From positions 37,558 through 101,557 of the forward strand of contig JAGWQN010000091.1 in assembly GCA_028869995.1 (NCBI GenBank): a DNA stretch of 64,000 nucleotides, in the 5' to 3' direction. The stretch's first letter is position 1, and every line of letters begins with the position of its first letter. The notes beneath the pieces were generated by a model. It searched no databases, was not told where the DNA came from, and saw nothing but the letters and a program-made list of their open reading frames with translations. The stretch comes from Rhodospirillales bacterium (GTDB taxonomy: Bacteria > Pseudomonadota > Alphaproteobacteria > Acetobacterales > Acetobacteraceae). Of the stretch, positions 46,950 through 56,926 are shown piece after piece. The position numbers were made by a program, and so were the translations under genes.

Positions 46950-49900
46950 TCAGCGCTTGCCGCCGGGGGCCGGAACGACGCCGTTGTGCGCAGGCGCCAC
47001 CGGTGCCGCCGGTGTTGCCGGCTCGTCGAAGATGCCGAACACGCCGCGCAGGAAGCCGGGCGTCAGCGCCGCCAGCGGGTTGACGCCGACGGACGGGTCG
47101 TTGCAATCGCCGGTGAGGCCATAGGTCGCGGCGAAGACGCCGCCGCCCTTCTCCGGGCTGAACAACCGGCCGATCAACGGCACCCGCCCCAGCAGCGTGT
47201 TGAAGAAATAGGCTGGCACCAGCGTGCCCTGGACGTCGCAGCGATTGGCGCGAAGATCGATCCGGCCCTTGGCCGTGAGCCCGAGGGAAGCGCTGAAGGC
47301 GCGGGCCTCCGCAAGCGTGATCGTATCGTCCTGGTAGCGGAACGGTGCGATCAGCGTGTCGAACGCGACCCCCTTGCTCCTCAACGCGTCGAGGACGCCA
47401 TAGAGCGTCATCGCCTGCAGCAGCTTGCCGAGCACCGGCTGGTTGCGCACGGAGAAGCCGTGCATCGTCAGCGTGCCCGCCCAGTCGGAGCCGGCGCCGG
47501 CGGCAGCGTCGGTCGCGGTGATGTCGAGCTGGCCACCGAGCACGGAATCGCTGACGCGCATCGCTGTGAGCAGCGCACCGGCATCCGCCGTGGCGATATG
47601 CATCGTATAACTCGTCGCCTGCCGCGCGATCGTGGCGGAAAATGGAGCCGTCCCCGTCAGGCCCTGCGCCTGCAGCGAGACGAGGCGCAGGCCGTCGCTC
47701 GCGGCCCGCAGGTTCAGTTTGTCCAGGCCGAGCCCCGCTCCCGTCACCAGCCGTTGCACATCGACCGTCGCGCTCCACGCCGGGCCGGGTGCCTTGGGCA
47801 GACGATCGACCGCCGGTTGCGCGCCGCGCGGCCCTGCGGGCGGGGCGAGCAGGGCGGAGACGTCGAAGCGCTGGCCGCTCACGGCGATGGTCCAGCCGTC
47901 CCCCGGCCGGAGCGGGAAGCCGACCGCGAGGCTGGCCGCCGTGCCGGGTTCCCAGTCCAGCCGGTCGAGAACGAGCTCGCGGGGCTGGCCGGCGGTGAAG
48001 TCGAGTTGGCCGGTGACGTCGATGCCCATGCCCGTCAGCCGCAGCGCATCGAGCGCGGTGATGCGGTCGCCCGCCAGCACCAGCCGGCCCTGCAGCTGTG
48101 CCGGCGTTCCCGCGGGCTTGCGCCAGTCGAGTTTCGGCACGGTGAGGCTTGCGTTCGCGAGATCGAGGTTGAAGGTGAGCGAGGCATCCCCACCGCGCTG
48201 GTGCTGCCAGTTCGCTTGGGCAACGACCGGGCCGGTCAGCGCGCCGAACGTCTCGACGCCGGCGGCGGCGAGCGCCGCGGCCGAGGTCGTGGCGGTCACC
48301 TTCGCCCGCTGGGTGACCTGGCTCGGCGGGCCCGCCCGGAAATCGAGCGCGGCCTCGACCTGGCTGGGGATGGCGGCGAGCGTGGCGCGGCCGTTCAGCG
48401 ACAGCCCATCGTTGTTCACCGTGAACGAGAAATCGCCATGGTCTAGATTGCGGCCTGCGACCAGCCCTGCGAGTTGCAGGCCGCTGGTCGTTCCCTTCGC
48501 CTCGACCTTGACGTCCTCGGCTTTGAGACGGGCGAGCAGCGGCAGCCGTGGGATGCGCAGCGTGCCGGCGATCTGCCCCTGCACGTCCCGAAACGCGAGA
48601 TGGGCGCGCGCCAGAAGGTTGAGGCGTGGCTGGCCGAGGATGCGCGCGACATCGGCCGCGGGACCGGCGAGCGTCACCGAGATGTCGGCGAACTGGTCGT
48701 GCTCCTCGAGGCCGGTGATCGCCATGCTGGCGCGCGAGGCCGTGAGGCTCGTGCCCGCCTGCTGGCCGGTCGTGGCGGTGATGGTGAGCGCGTCCGGACC
48801 CGCGAAGGCGAGCGTCGCGTTGACATGCTCGACCGGCGGGATCGGGGCGAGCCAGTGGATCGTCAGGTCATGCCCGCTGATCCCGCCGGCGATCGTGAGG
48901 AGCTTCAGCGAGGAGAGATCCGGCGCGACGTGGCCGCTGAGCGCCACATGCCCGTCGCGAGCCTCGCCCGCCGTCACGTTTTGGGCGAGCCACGGTTCGG
49001 TGGTGTCGCCGCCCACGCCTGGCGGCCAGACCTGGGCGATATCGGCGAAGCGCAGCCGGTCGAGGCTGGCGCGGGCGACGATGGCGTATCCGTCCGTCCC
49101 CCGCGTCAGGTCGGCATGGCCGGCAAGGGTGGTGACCGGCGCGCCGGCCGGCGCGAGCCGCAGATCGCCGACGTCGATCGCGACATGATCGGGTGAGCCG
49201 CTTACCCGCACGTCCCCCCCGGCGACCGGCTCGGCCAGCCCATGCACCTCGACCGTTCCCGGGCCGACATGAAAGGCAACGTCAGCCCCGACGACCGAGA
49301 GGCCCGCATCGAGGCGCAGGATACCGGTGGCGGAGACCGGCACCCGCGCGCCGGCCAGTTGCGGCCAGCCCGGCACCAGCGGCGCCAGATCCGCCGGCAC
49401 GACGGCGCCGGCCTGGCCGGTGACCACCATCGGCCCCGTCTTCGCGTCGCCGAATCTGCTTGGGATCGTCGCCGTGGCACGCACGTCGGCGCTCTTGTCG
49501 GCGACGATCAGTTGGTCGCTGATCGTCGCTGTCGCGCCACCCGCGGCGGCGCGACGAAGCTCGAGGTCGAGGTGGCGGGCGTTCCAGGTCGCGCCGAGCC
49601 GCTGGTCGATGAAGGTGATGCTGCCGTCGGTGAGACGGACACGCCGCAGCGCCGACAGGGCGCCGTCGCCGCCCGGCGGGGCAGCGAGCGCGGCGAGCAC
49701 CGCGGTGAGCGGCGTCTTCTCGCCCGCCGTGCCCAGGCCTGCGATGCTGACCTTGCCGGCCCGATCGCGCTCGAGCGTCAGCGCCGGTGCATCGATGCTG
49801 ACCGCGCGGATCCGCACCCGTCCCCTGAGCAGGGCGGCGACCGACAAGGTGACGCGTGCGCGCGGCACGACCAGCCGGTGTGGTGCCGCAGGGCCCGAAA

Positions 49901-50192
49901 CCGCGACGTCTGCCACCCGGATATCGAGGGGCGCGGCGCCGCCGCGGGCGAAACCCTCCCAGGCCAGTGCGGCGTGCCCGATCGAAAGCGTGAGGCCCGG
50001 CGTCGCCGCCTGTTCCAGCACCCGCGCCAGCGCGGCCGATTCCCACGGGCCCTGCGACAGCCGCCAGGCGACGCCGCCGGCACCCAGCGCGAGCAGCAGC
50101 AGGATGCCAACCAGGATCTCGGAGAGCAGGTGGGCGCCGTGATGGCTGAAGCGCAGCGTGTGCCGCGCGGCTTGACCTGCCCACCGCCTCAC
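46950..50192 (-). CDS. YhdP/AsmA-like large periplasmic protein (DUF3971-type)
   Basis: N-terminal TM then long beta-rich repeats; 'LDITATDAAAGAGSDWAGTLTMHGFSVRNQPVLGKLLQAMTLYGVLDALRSKGVAFDTLIAPF' AsmA-like C-terminus. Confidence 0.82.
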   Translation of the reverse strand: MRRWAGQAARHTLRFSHHGAHLLSEILVGILLLLALGAGGVAWRLSQGPWESAALARVLEQAATPGLTLSIGHAALAWEGFARGGAAPLDIRVADVAVSGPAAPHRLVVPRARVTLSVAALLRGRVRIRAVSIDAPALTLERDRAGKVSIAGLGTAGEKTPLTAVLAALAAPPGGDGALSALRRVRLTDGSITFIDQRLGATWNARHLDLELRRAAAGGATATISDQLIVADKSADVRATATIPSRFGDAKTGPMVVTGQAGAVVPADLAPLVPGWPQLAGARVPVSATGILRLDAGLSVVGADVAFHVGPGTVEVHGLAEPVAGGDVRVSGSPDHVAIDVGDLRLAPAGAPVTTLAGHADLTRGTDGYAIVARASLDRLRFADIAQVWPPGVGGDTTEPWLAQNVTAGEARDGHVALSGHVAPDLSSLKLLTIAGGISGHDLTIHWLAPIPPVEHVNATLAFAGPDALTITATTGQQAGTSLTASRASMAITGLEEHDQFADISVTLAGPAADVARILGQPRLNLLARAHLAFRDVQGQIAGTLRIPRLPLLARLKAEDVKVEAKGTTSGLQLAGLVAGRNLDHGDFSFTVNNDGLSLNGRATLAAIPSQVEAALDFRAGPPSQVTQRAKVTATTSAAALAAAGVETFGALTGPVVAQANWQHQRGGDASLTFNLDLANASLTVPKLDWRKPAGTPAQLQGRLVLAGDRITALDALRLTGMGIDVTGQLDFTAGQPRELVLDRLDWEPGTAASLAVGFPLRPGDGWTIAVSGQRFDVSALLAPPAGPRGAQPAVDRLPKAPGPAWSATVDVQRLVTGAGLGLDKLNLRAASDGLRLVSLQAQGLTGTAPFSATIARQATSYTMHIATADAGALLTAMRVSDSVLGGQLDITATDAAAGAGSDWAGTLTMHGFSVRNQPVLGKLLQAMTLYGVLDALRSKGVAFDTLIAPFRYQDDTITLAEARAFSASLGLTAKGRIDLRANRCDVQGTLVPAYFFNTLLGRVPLIGRLFSPEKGGGVFAATYGLTGDCNDPSVGVNPLAALTPGFLRGVFGIFDEPATPAAPVAPAHNGVVPAPGGKR

Positions 50193-50209
50193 CGCGAGGC
50201 TCCGCGGCG

Positions 50210-53077
50210 ATGCATGGTTTCAGCCTTCCGGCGGCCTGGCCCCGCCCCGCCGATCCTGCCGCGGCGGATCGGCTGCTCGAACGCTTCGCCGCCCTCGGCG
50301 CGGGGCCGGGGCGGCTCGTGCTGAAGCCCGCTCCGCGGGCGATGCTGGCAGCCCTCGGCGGCGGTTCTCCCTACCTGGCGGACCTCGCGCTGCGCGAGCC
50401 GGACATCGTTCTGGGCTTTGCCCGCCAGGGTCCGGAGCCCGCCGTCGCCGCGGCTCTCGCCAGCGTGCGCGCCGCAACCCCGGCGATGCCGCGCGCGGAT
50501 CTCGCGCGGCGCCTGCGCCTCGCCAAGCGTCGTCTGGCGCTGGCCGCGGCACTCGCCGATATCGGCGGCATATGGCCGCTCGCCCGCGTCACCGCCGCGC
50601 TGTCGCAGTTGGCGGAGGTGGCCCTCGGCGCCTGCGTCGATCATCTGCTGCACCATGCCGCTGAGCTGTATCTCCCGCGCCGCTCGAGCCCGTCCACGCG
50701 CTGCGGCTTCACCGTGCTGGGCATGGGCAAGCTCGGCGCGGGCGAACTCAACTACTCGAGCGACATCGACCTGATCCTGTTGCAGGACCCGGAGGCCGGT
50801 ACCTATCGCGGCGATGCCCCGGCCCAGTTCTGGGCGCGGATGGCGCGCGACATCGTGAGCCTGCTCGAGGCGCGCGATGCCGAGGGCTACGTGTTCCGTG
50901 TCGACCTTCGCCTGCGCCCGGACCCGGCCGCCACGCCGCCGGTGGTCGCGCTGCCCGCGGCCCTCGCCTACTACGAGAGCATGGGCCAGAACTGGGAACG
51001 CGCGGCCATGCTGAAGGCGCGCCCGGTCGCCGGCGATCTCGCCCTCGGTCAGCATTTCCTGGACGCGATCCGTCCCTTCGTCTGGCGCCGCCACCTCGAC
51101 TTCGCCGCCATCGCCGATATCGAGGCCATGAAGCGGCGCATCGACGTGCACAAGGGCACGACTCTCGCCGACAGTGCCGATCCGGTGGAACGCCTGCTCG
51201 GCCACGACGTCAAGCTCGGCGAAGGCGGCATCCGCGAGATCGAGTTCCTGGCGCAGACGCAGCAGCTCGTCTGGGGTGGGCGGGCGCCGGAGCTGCGCAC
51301 GCCACGCACGCTTGAGGCGCTGCCGGCGCTCGCGGCGGCGGGGCATGTCGGCGAGGATGCCGCCGCGTTTCTCGCCCGCGCCTATCAGCGCCTGCGCGTG
51401 GTCGAGCACCGGTTGCAGATGGTGGCCGATCATCAGACGCACAGCCTGCCGCGCTCGCGTGACGAATTCGCGGCGTTCGCCACGTTCATGGGGGCGCCCA
51501 GCGCGAGCGCCTTCGCCCACGATCTGGCGACCTTGCTCGATGGGGTGCGCTCTCGTTTCACCGATGTCTTCGGCCACGCCAGCGACGAGGCGCCTTCACT
51601 CGATTTCACCGGGCCCGAGCCGCCGCCCCGCACCATCGGCATGCTGCGCTCCATGGGGTTCGCCGCCCCCGAGGCGGCGGCCGAACTCGCCACCGGCTGG
51701 CTTGCCGGCCGGCCCCGCGCGCTGCGCTCCGAACGTTCGCGCGGCCTGATGGCGCGGCTGCTGCCATCGCTGCTCGAGGCCTTGGCCGAGCAACGTTCGC
51801 CCGACGCGGTGTTGCAGCGCTTCGATGCCTTTCTCGCCCGCCTGCCTGCGGGCGTGCAGCTGTTGTCGCTGTTCGAACGCAATCCGGCGCTGATGCGTCG
51901 CATCGCCGGTGTGCTGGGCGCCTCGCCGGCGCTGGCCGAACACCTGGCGCGCCACCCCGCGGCGCTGGACGGGCTGCTGGCGCCGGAACCGCCGCGCGCC
52001 CTGTTCGCCCGCATGCGCGCCCGCCTCGGCGACGCTCCCGACCTGGAATCGTCAATCGAGGTGGTGCGCGAGACCGTGCGTGCCCAGGATTTCTTCACCG
52101 CCGTCGCCACGATCGAGGGGCGGTTGGATGCCGATGCCGCCGGCGAGGCGCGCAGCACCACCGCCGACGCGGCACTGCGTGCGCTGCTGCCGGTGGTGCT
52201 GGCCGATTTCGCCGCCCGCCACGGGCGCGTGCGTGGCGGCGGCATGGCCGTCGTGCTGCTCGGCAAGGCGGGGGGACTGGAGATGATGGCGGGCTCCGAT
52301 CTCGACCTGATGTTCATCTACGACCACCCGCCGGCCTCGAGCCACAGTACCGCGCGTGGCGGCGCCCGCGAACTGCCGGCGAGCCAGTGGTTCATCCGTG
52401 CCGTCCACGCCTTCGTCGCGGCGGTGACGGCCCCGGATGCGGCGGGACCCATGTATGCCGTGGATATGCGGCTGCGTCCTTCGGGCAACAAGGGTCCGGT
52501 CGCCGTGCCGGCGGCGGGCTTCGCACGCTACCACGCGACCGAGGCCTGGACCTGGGAGCGCATGGCGTTGACCCGCGCGCGCGTCGTCGCCGGCCCCGCC
52601 AGGCTTCGCGCGCGGGTCAACGCGATGATCGGCGAGGCGCTGCGTGTGCCGGACGCCTCGCGCGTGCGCGCCGATGCCGCGGCGATGCGCGCGCGCCTCG
52701 CTCGCGAGCTGCCGCCGGCCGGCCCCTGGGATGCCAAGCACCGCCTCGGCGGACAGATGGAGGTCGAGTTCATCGCCCAGGCCCTGAGCCTGATCCACCC
52801 CGGCGCGGCCCATCCGACGACGCGCGTCGCCCTGGCGCAGCTGCGTGACGCAGGCGCGCTGGACGCCGCGGAGGCGGCGGCGCTGATCCACGCCGACCAC
52901 ACCTGGAGAACGCTGATGGGCATGCTGCGCCTCGCACCGCCCGACCGCGACACGCTGCCCGCACCCGTGCTCGCCGCACTCGGTGCCGGCGATGCCGGCG
53001 AGCTTGCCGCCCGGCTCGACGCGATGGCCGCCGACGTGCGGCGCATCTTCGAGACTCGCATCGGCCCGGTGGGCTAG
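50210..53077 (+). CDS. glnE: bifunctional glutamine synthetase adenylyltransferase/deadenylase
   Basis: 'FTVLGMGKLGAGELNYSSDIDLIL', 'LGEGGIREIEFLAQTQQLVWGGRAPELR', second NTase 'VVLLGKAGGLEMMAGSDLDLMFIYD'. Confidence 0.95.
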   Translation: MHGFSLPAAWPRPADPAAADRLLERFAALGAGPGRLVLKPAPRAMLAALGGGSPYLADLALREPDIVLGFARQGPEPAVAAALASVRAATPAMPRADLARRLRLAKRRLALAAALADIGGIWPLARVTAALSQLAEVALGACVDHLLHHAAELYLPRRSSPSTRCGFTVLGMGKLGAGELNYSSDIDLILLQDPEAGTYRGDAPAQFWARMARDIVSLLEARDAEGYVFRVDLRLRPDPAATPPVVALPAALAYYESMGQNWERAAMLKARPVAGDLALGQHFLDAIRPFVWRRHLDFAAIADIEAMKRRIDVHKGTTLADSADPVERLLGHDVKLGEGGIREIEFLAQTQQLVWGGRAPELRTPRTLEALPALAAAGHVGEDAAAFLARAYQRLRVVEHRLQMVADHQTHSLPRSRDEFAAFATFMGAPSASAFAHDLATLLDGVRSRFTDVFGHASDEAPSLDFTGPEPPPRTIGMLRSMGFAAPEAAAELATGWLAGRPRALRSERSRGLMARLLPSLLEALAEQRSPDAVLQRFDAFLARLPAGVQLLSLFERNPALMRRIAGVLGASPALAEHLARHPAALDGLLAPEPPRALFARMRARLGDAPDLESSIEVVRETVRAQDFFTAVATIEGRLDADAAGEARSTTADAALRALLPVVLADFAARHGRVRGGGMAVVLLGKAGGLEMMAGSDLDLMFIYDHPPASSHSTARGGARELPASQWFIRAVHAFVAAVTAPDAAGPMYAVDMRLRPSGNKGPVAVPAAGFARYHATEAWTWERMALTRARVVAGPARLRARVNAMIGEALRVPDASRVRADAAAMRARLARELPPAGPWDAKHRLGGQMEVEFIAQALSLIHPGAAHPTTRVALAQLRDAGALDAAEAAALIHADHTWRTLMGMLRLAPPDRDTLPAPVLAALGAGDAGELAARLDAMAADVRRIFETRIGPVG

Positions 53078-53085
53078 GATCGGCC

Positions 53086-54024
53086 ATGACCCGTATGCTC
53101 CGACTCGCCGCCGCCCAGATGGGCCCCACGCAGCGTGCCGACACGCGCGCGGCAACCCTCGCTCGGATGATCGCCCTGCTCGAGCAGGCGGCGGCGCGAG
53201 GGGTGCGGCTCGTGGTGTATCCGGAGCTTGCCTTCACCACCTTCTTTCCGCGCTGGCTGCTGCCGGAGGAGGAGGTCGAGCGCTTTGTCGAGCCGGCGAT
53301 GCCCAACCCATCCGTGCAGCCGCTTTTCGACCGCGCGCGCGCGCTCGGTATCGGCTTTTACGTGGGCTACGCCGAGCGCGCCGGGGCGCAGCGCTTCAAC
53401 GCCGCCGCGACCGTCGGGCCGGACGGCGCGGTGCTCGGCCATTATCGCAAGGTGCACCTGCCTGGCACCGTCGAACCCCGTCCGGGCGAGGCGCACCAGC
53501 AGCTGGAAAAGCGCTACTTCGCGTATGGCGACCTCGGCTTCCCCGCCTTCCGCGGCCCGGCGGCCTGGGGCTCGCCGGTCCTGGGCATGCTGATCTGCAA
53601 CGACCGGCGCTGGCCGGAGGCGTGGCGCGTCTATGCGCTGCAGGGCGTCGAGCTGATGCTGATGGGCTATAACTCCGCCGCCCACGATCCCAACGGCGGC
53701 GATGCCGAGTCAGCGGAACGGCGGACCTTTCACTCGACGCTCGCGGCCCAGGCGAACGCCTACATGAACGCGACCTGGGCGGTCGCGACCGCCAAGGCCG
53801 GCGTGGAGGACGGCGCGGGGCTGATCGGCGGCTCCTGCATCGTCTCGCCGGACGGCATCGTTGTCGCCCAGGCTGCCACGCTCGATGACGAGCTGGTGGT
53901 GGCCGACTGCGACCTCGATGCCTGCCGCCAGGGCAAGACCAAGATGTTCGACTTCGCGGCCCACCGCAGACCCGAGCATTACCGGCGCATCGTCGAACAG
54001 ACCGGGGCCATCGTCGAGGTTTGA
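53086..54024 (+). CDS. carbon-nitrogen hydrolase, N-carbamoyl-D-amino-acid hydrolase-like
   Basis: 'VVYPELAFTTFFPRW', 'GHYRKVHLPG', 'LGMLICNDRRWPEAWRVYALQG'. Confidence 0.85.
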   Translation: MTRMLRLAAAQMGPTQRADTRAATLARMIALLEQAAARGVRLVVYPELAFTTFFPRWLLPEEEVERFVEPAMPNPSVQPLFDRARALGIGFYVGYAERAGAQRFNAAATVGPDGAVLGHYRKVHLPGTVEPRPGEAHQQLEKRYFAYGDLGFPAFRGPAAWGSPVLGMLICNDRRWPEAWRVYALQGVELMLMGYNSAAHDPNGGDAESAERRTFHSTLAAQANAYMNATWAVATAKAGVEDGAGLIGGSCIVSPDGIVVAQAATLDDELVVADCDLDACRQGKTKMFDFAAHRRPEHYRRIVEQTGAIVEV

Positions 54025-54079
54025 GGTTGACGCGCCCGTCCTGGCCGCCATGTCATGGCGCGCAAACGAGGAGGGTTCG

Positions 54080-54547
54080 ATGGCTCTGGCCGAAGGCGAC
54101 AAGGCTCCCGACTTCACGATGCCTGCGAGCGGCGGGCGGACCGTCAGCCTCAAGGCCATGCACGGCCGGCCGTTCCTGCTCTACTTCTACCCCAAGGCCG
54201 ACACCCCCGGCTGTACCAAGGAGGCGTGCGGCTTCCAGGAAGCGCTGCCCCAGCTGGGCAAGACCGGCATCGAGGTCATCGGCGTCTCGAAGGACAAGAT
54301 GAAGCCGATCGAGGCCTTCGCTGCCAAATACGGGCTGACGTTTCCGCTCGCCTCCGACGAGGATGTGGCGGTTGCTCAGGCGTACGGCGTCTGGGTCGAG
54401 AAGTCGCGCTATGGGCGCAAGTACATGGGCGTCGAGCGTGCGAGCTTCCTCATCGACCGGCACGGCAAGATCGCCAGGATCTGGCCCAAGGTGAAGGTCG
54501 AGGGCCACGCTGCCGAGGTGCTGGAGGCGGCCCGCGCGCTGGGCTGA
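54080..54547 (+). CDS. bcp: thioredoxin-dependent peroxiredoxin (Bcp)
   Basis: 'GDKAPDFTMPASGGRTVSL', 'LLYFYPKADTPGCTKEACGFQEAL', 'KKYMGVERASFLID'-like region. Confidence 0.95.
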   Translation: MALAEGDKAPDFTMPASGGRTVSLKAMHGRPFLLYFYPKADTPGCTKEACGFQEALPQLGKTGIEVIGVSKDKMKPIEAFAAKYGLTFPLASDEDVAVAQAYGVWVEKSRYGRKYMGVERASFLIDRHGKIARIWPKVKVEGHAAEVLEAARALG

Positions 54548-54572
54548 TCGCGGCGCTGGCTGATCGCGGCGC

Positions 54573-55412
54573 TCAGGCCAGTGCTGGCGCGCGCCGCGGG
54601 CGCCGTCTCCAGCGGCGGGCGGCGCCGAACAGCGCCACGGCGACGAACACGGCGCCGATCCACAGCGCCGGGCGCGGCCATGGCGATACCTGCAGGTTGG
54701 CGGCGAGCACCCGCATCGCCGGCACGCCGGTGGCAAGCGCATACCACAATGTCTCGATCGCCGCGGTGGCCAGCGCCGCGGCCGCCGCAAGGGCCGCGAA
54801 GGCCAGCGGCTGCGCCTGCATCCGCCGCGGCAGCAACCGCCAGCAGGCGAGCCAGACGAACACCCCCGCCGCGAACACCGCGTTGGTGATGTCGATCTTC
54901 GATTGCAGGAAGTAGTGGATCAGCGCCAGCACCGCGAGCGGAAAGACCAGGCGGTGCAGCTTCTTCCAGCGTCCCCGCAGCCGCCGCTGCCAGCCGTCGG
55001 TGGAGGTGACCAGCAGCGCCGTGAGACCGCACAGCGTGACGAACCCAATGGTGAGGTAGAACCGCTTCACGATCTCGCTGGCGACAAAGGCCACGCTGAA
55101 ATTCTGCTGCGCGACATAGAGCGTGACATGGGCGAGCGCGTAGCAGCCGCTGGCGACACCCAGCATGCGCCGCAGTTGCACCACGCGTGGCCAGTCCCAG
55201 ACCGCGCGGGCAGGCGTGACAGCGAGTGTCAGCAAGAGGAAGCGCACGGTCCAGTCGCCGCAGCGGCGCAGCAATTCGGTGATCGGCCGCCCGCCGAGAT
55301 CTCCAGCGAAGCCGCGCAGCAGCAACCAGGCCGCGGGCAGGAAAAGGCCCACGAAGACCAGCAGCTTGAGCCATGAGAATCGTCCGGCAGCGTCCTTCCA
55401 GGGCACGATCAA
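54573..55412 (-). CDS. msrQ: MsrQ-like ferric-reductase-type heme-binding membrane protein
   Basis: 'LRRCGDWTVRFLLLTLAVTPAR', 'LRRMLGVASGCYALAHVTLYVAQQ', 'WKKLHRLVFPLAVLALIHYFLQSK'. Confidence 0.85.
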   Translation of the reverse strand: MIVPWKDAAGRFSWLKLLVFVGLFLPAAWLLLRGFAGDLGGRPITELLRRCGDWTVRFLLLTLAVTPARAVWDWPRVVQLRRMLGVASGCYALAHVTLYVAQQNFSVAFVASEIVKRFYLTIGFVTLCGLTALLVTSTDGWQRRLRGRWKKLHRLVFPLAVLALIHYFLQSKIDITNAVFAAGVFVWLACWRLLPRRMQAQPLAFAALAAAAALATAAIETLWYALATGVPAMRVLAANLQVSPWPRPALWIGAVFVAVALFGAARRWRRRPRRAPALA

Positions 55413-55578
55413 CTCCTCTTGCGCGTCATATCAGCAACGCGCGGGCAGGCGAGACGTAACAGAACGGATAGGCGTGGGGGGCGCGGCCGGAGGATGACAA
55501 TCCGGCCATCCGCGGGCCCGCCCGACCGGCTCGCCCGCAGCCTGCGCATAGCATAGGCTGCGCTCAGGAGGAGGCGGC

Positions 55579-56898
55579 ATGAATCTTTCCCGGCTGGCGG
55601 CGGCGCGGACGGATTCCGGCAACAAGGTGCGGGTGGTGCAGGTGGGGGCCGGCAAGTTCGGCGCCATGTTCCTCGCCCAGGTGCCGAGCTCGCCCGGGAT
55701 CGATGTTGTCGGCATCGCCGACCTGGCGCCGGACCGCGCGCGGGCCACGTGCCGCAACATCGGCTGGGACGCGGAGCGGGTCGCCGCCTGCCGGTTCTCC
55801 GACGATGCCGTGGCGCTGATCGCGGCGCTGCGGCCCGAGGTGGTGGTGGAGGCGACCGGCAACCCGGCCGCCGGCATCGCCCATGCCCGCGCGGCGATGG
55901 CCGCCGGCGCGCATGTCGTGATGGTCAATGTCGAGGCCGACGTGCTCGCCGGCCCGCTGTTGGCCGCCGAGGCGAAGGCGGCCGGGGTGGTCTACTCGCT
56001 CGCCTATGGCGACCAGCCTGCGCTCGTCTGCGAGATGGTGGACTGGGCGCGCGCCGCCGGGTTGCGCGTGGTCGCGGCGGGCAAGGGGACCAAGTATCTG
56101 CCGGCCTACCACGCGGTGACCCCGGACGACGTCTGGCGCCATTACGGGCTGTCGGCGGAGGAGGCGAAGGCGGCGGGGATGAACCCGCAGATGTTCAACT
56201 CGTTCCTCGATGGCACCAAATCCGCGATCGAGATGGCGGCGATCGCCAACGCGACGGGCCTGGGCGTGCCGCGTGCCGGGCTCGCCTTCCCGCCGTGCGG
56301 AGCCGACGACCTGGCTCACACGCTGCGTCCGCGCGCGGCGGGGGGCGTGCTGGAAGCCGCGGGCCTGGTCGAGGTCGTCTCGTCGCTGGAACGCGATGGC
56401 CGGCCGGTGGCGCGCGACCTGCGCTGGGGCGTCTATGTCGTCTTCGAGGCGCCGACGCCCTACGCGGCTGCATGTTTCGCCCAGTACGGGCTGCGCACCG
56501 ACGCGACCGGCCATTATGCCGCGATGTTCAAGCCCTATCACCTGATCGGCCTCGAGCTCGGAATCTCCGTCCTCTCCGCGGCGCTGCGGCGCGAGCCGAC
56601 CGGCGCGCCGCAGGGGTTCGCCGGCGATGTCGTCGCGGTCGCCAAGCGCACGCTGGCGGCCGGCACGCGCCTCGATGGGGAGGGCGGCTACACGGTGTGG
56701 GGGCGGCTGATGCCGGCCGCCGAGAGCCTCGCGTCCGGTGCCCTGCCCATTGGCCTCGCGCACGGGATCTGCACCACGCGCGAGATACCGGCGGGGACGG
56801 TGCTGCGCCGCGCCGACGTGCAACCGCCGGCCGGCATCGCCGCCGAGGCGCGCGCGGCCATGGAGGCTCGTTTCGCGAGCCCGCCGAAACTCGCCTGA
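55579..56898 (+). CDS. NAD(P)-binding oxidoreductase with C-terminal SAF-like domain
   Basis: 'VRVVQVGAGKFGAMFLAQV', 'VVEATGNPAAGIAHARAAMAAG', C-terminal 'LPIGLAHGICTTREIPAGTVLRRADV'. Confidence 0.82.
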   Translation: MNLSRLAAARTDSGNKVRVVQVGAGKFGAMFLAQVPSSPGIDVVGIADLAPDRARATCRNIGWDAERVAACRFSDDAVALIAALRPEVVVEATGNPAAGIAHARAAMAAGAHVVMVNVEADVLAGPLLAAEAKAAGVVYSLAYGDQPALVCEMVDWARAAGLRVVAAGKGTKYLPAYHAVTPDDVWRHYGLSAEEAKAAGMNPQMFNSFLDGTKSAIEMAAIANATGLGVPRAGLAFPPCGADDLAHTLRPRAAGGVLEAAGLVEVVSSLERDGRPVARDLRWGVYVVFEAPTPYAAACFAQYGLRTDATGHYAAMFKPYHLIGLELGISVLSAALRREPTGAPQGFAGDVVAVAKRTLAAGTRLDGEGGYTVWGRLMPAAESLASGALPIGLAHGICTTREIPAGTVLRRADVQPPAGIAAEARAAMEARFASPPKLA

Positions 56899-56926
56899 CG
56901 GCGACGGGCCGAAACCCGCCTCGCGG

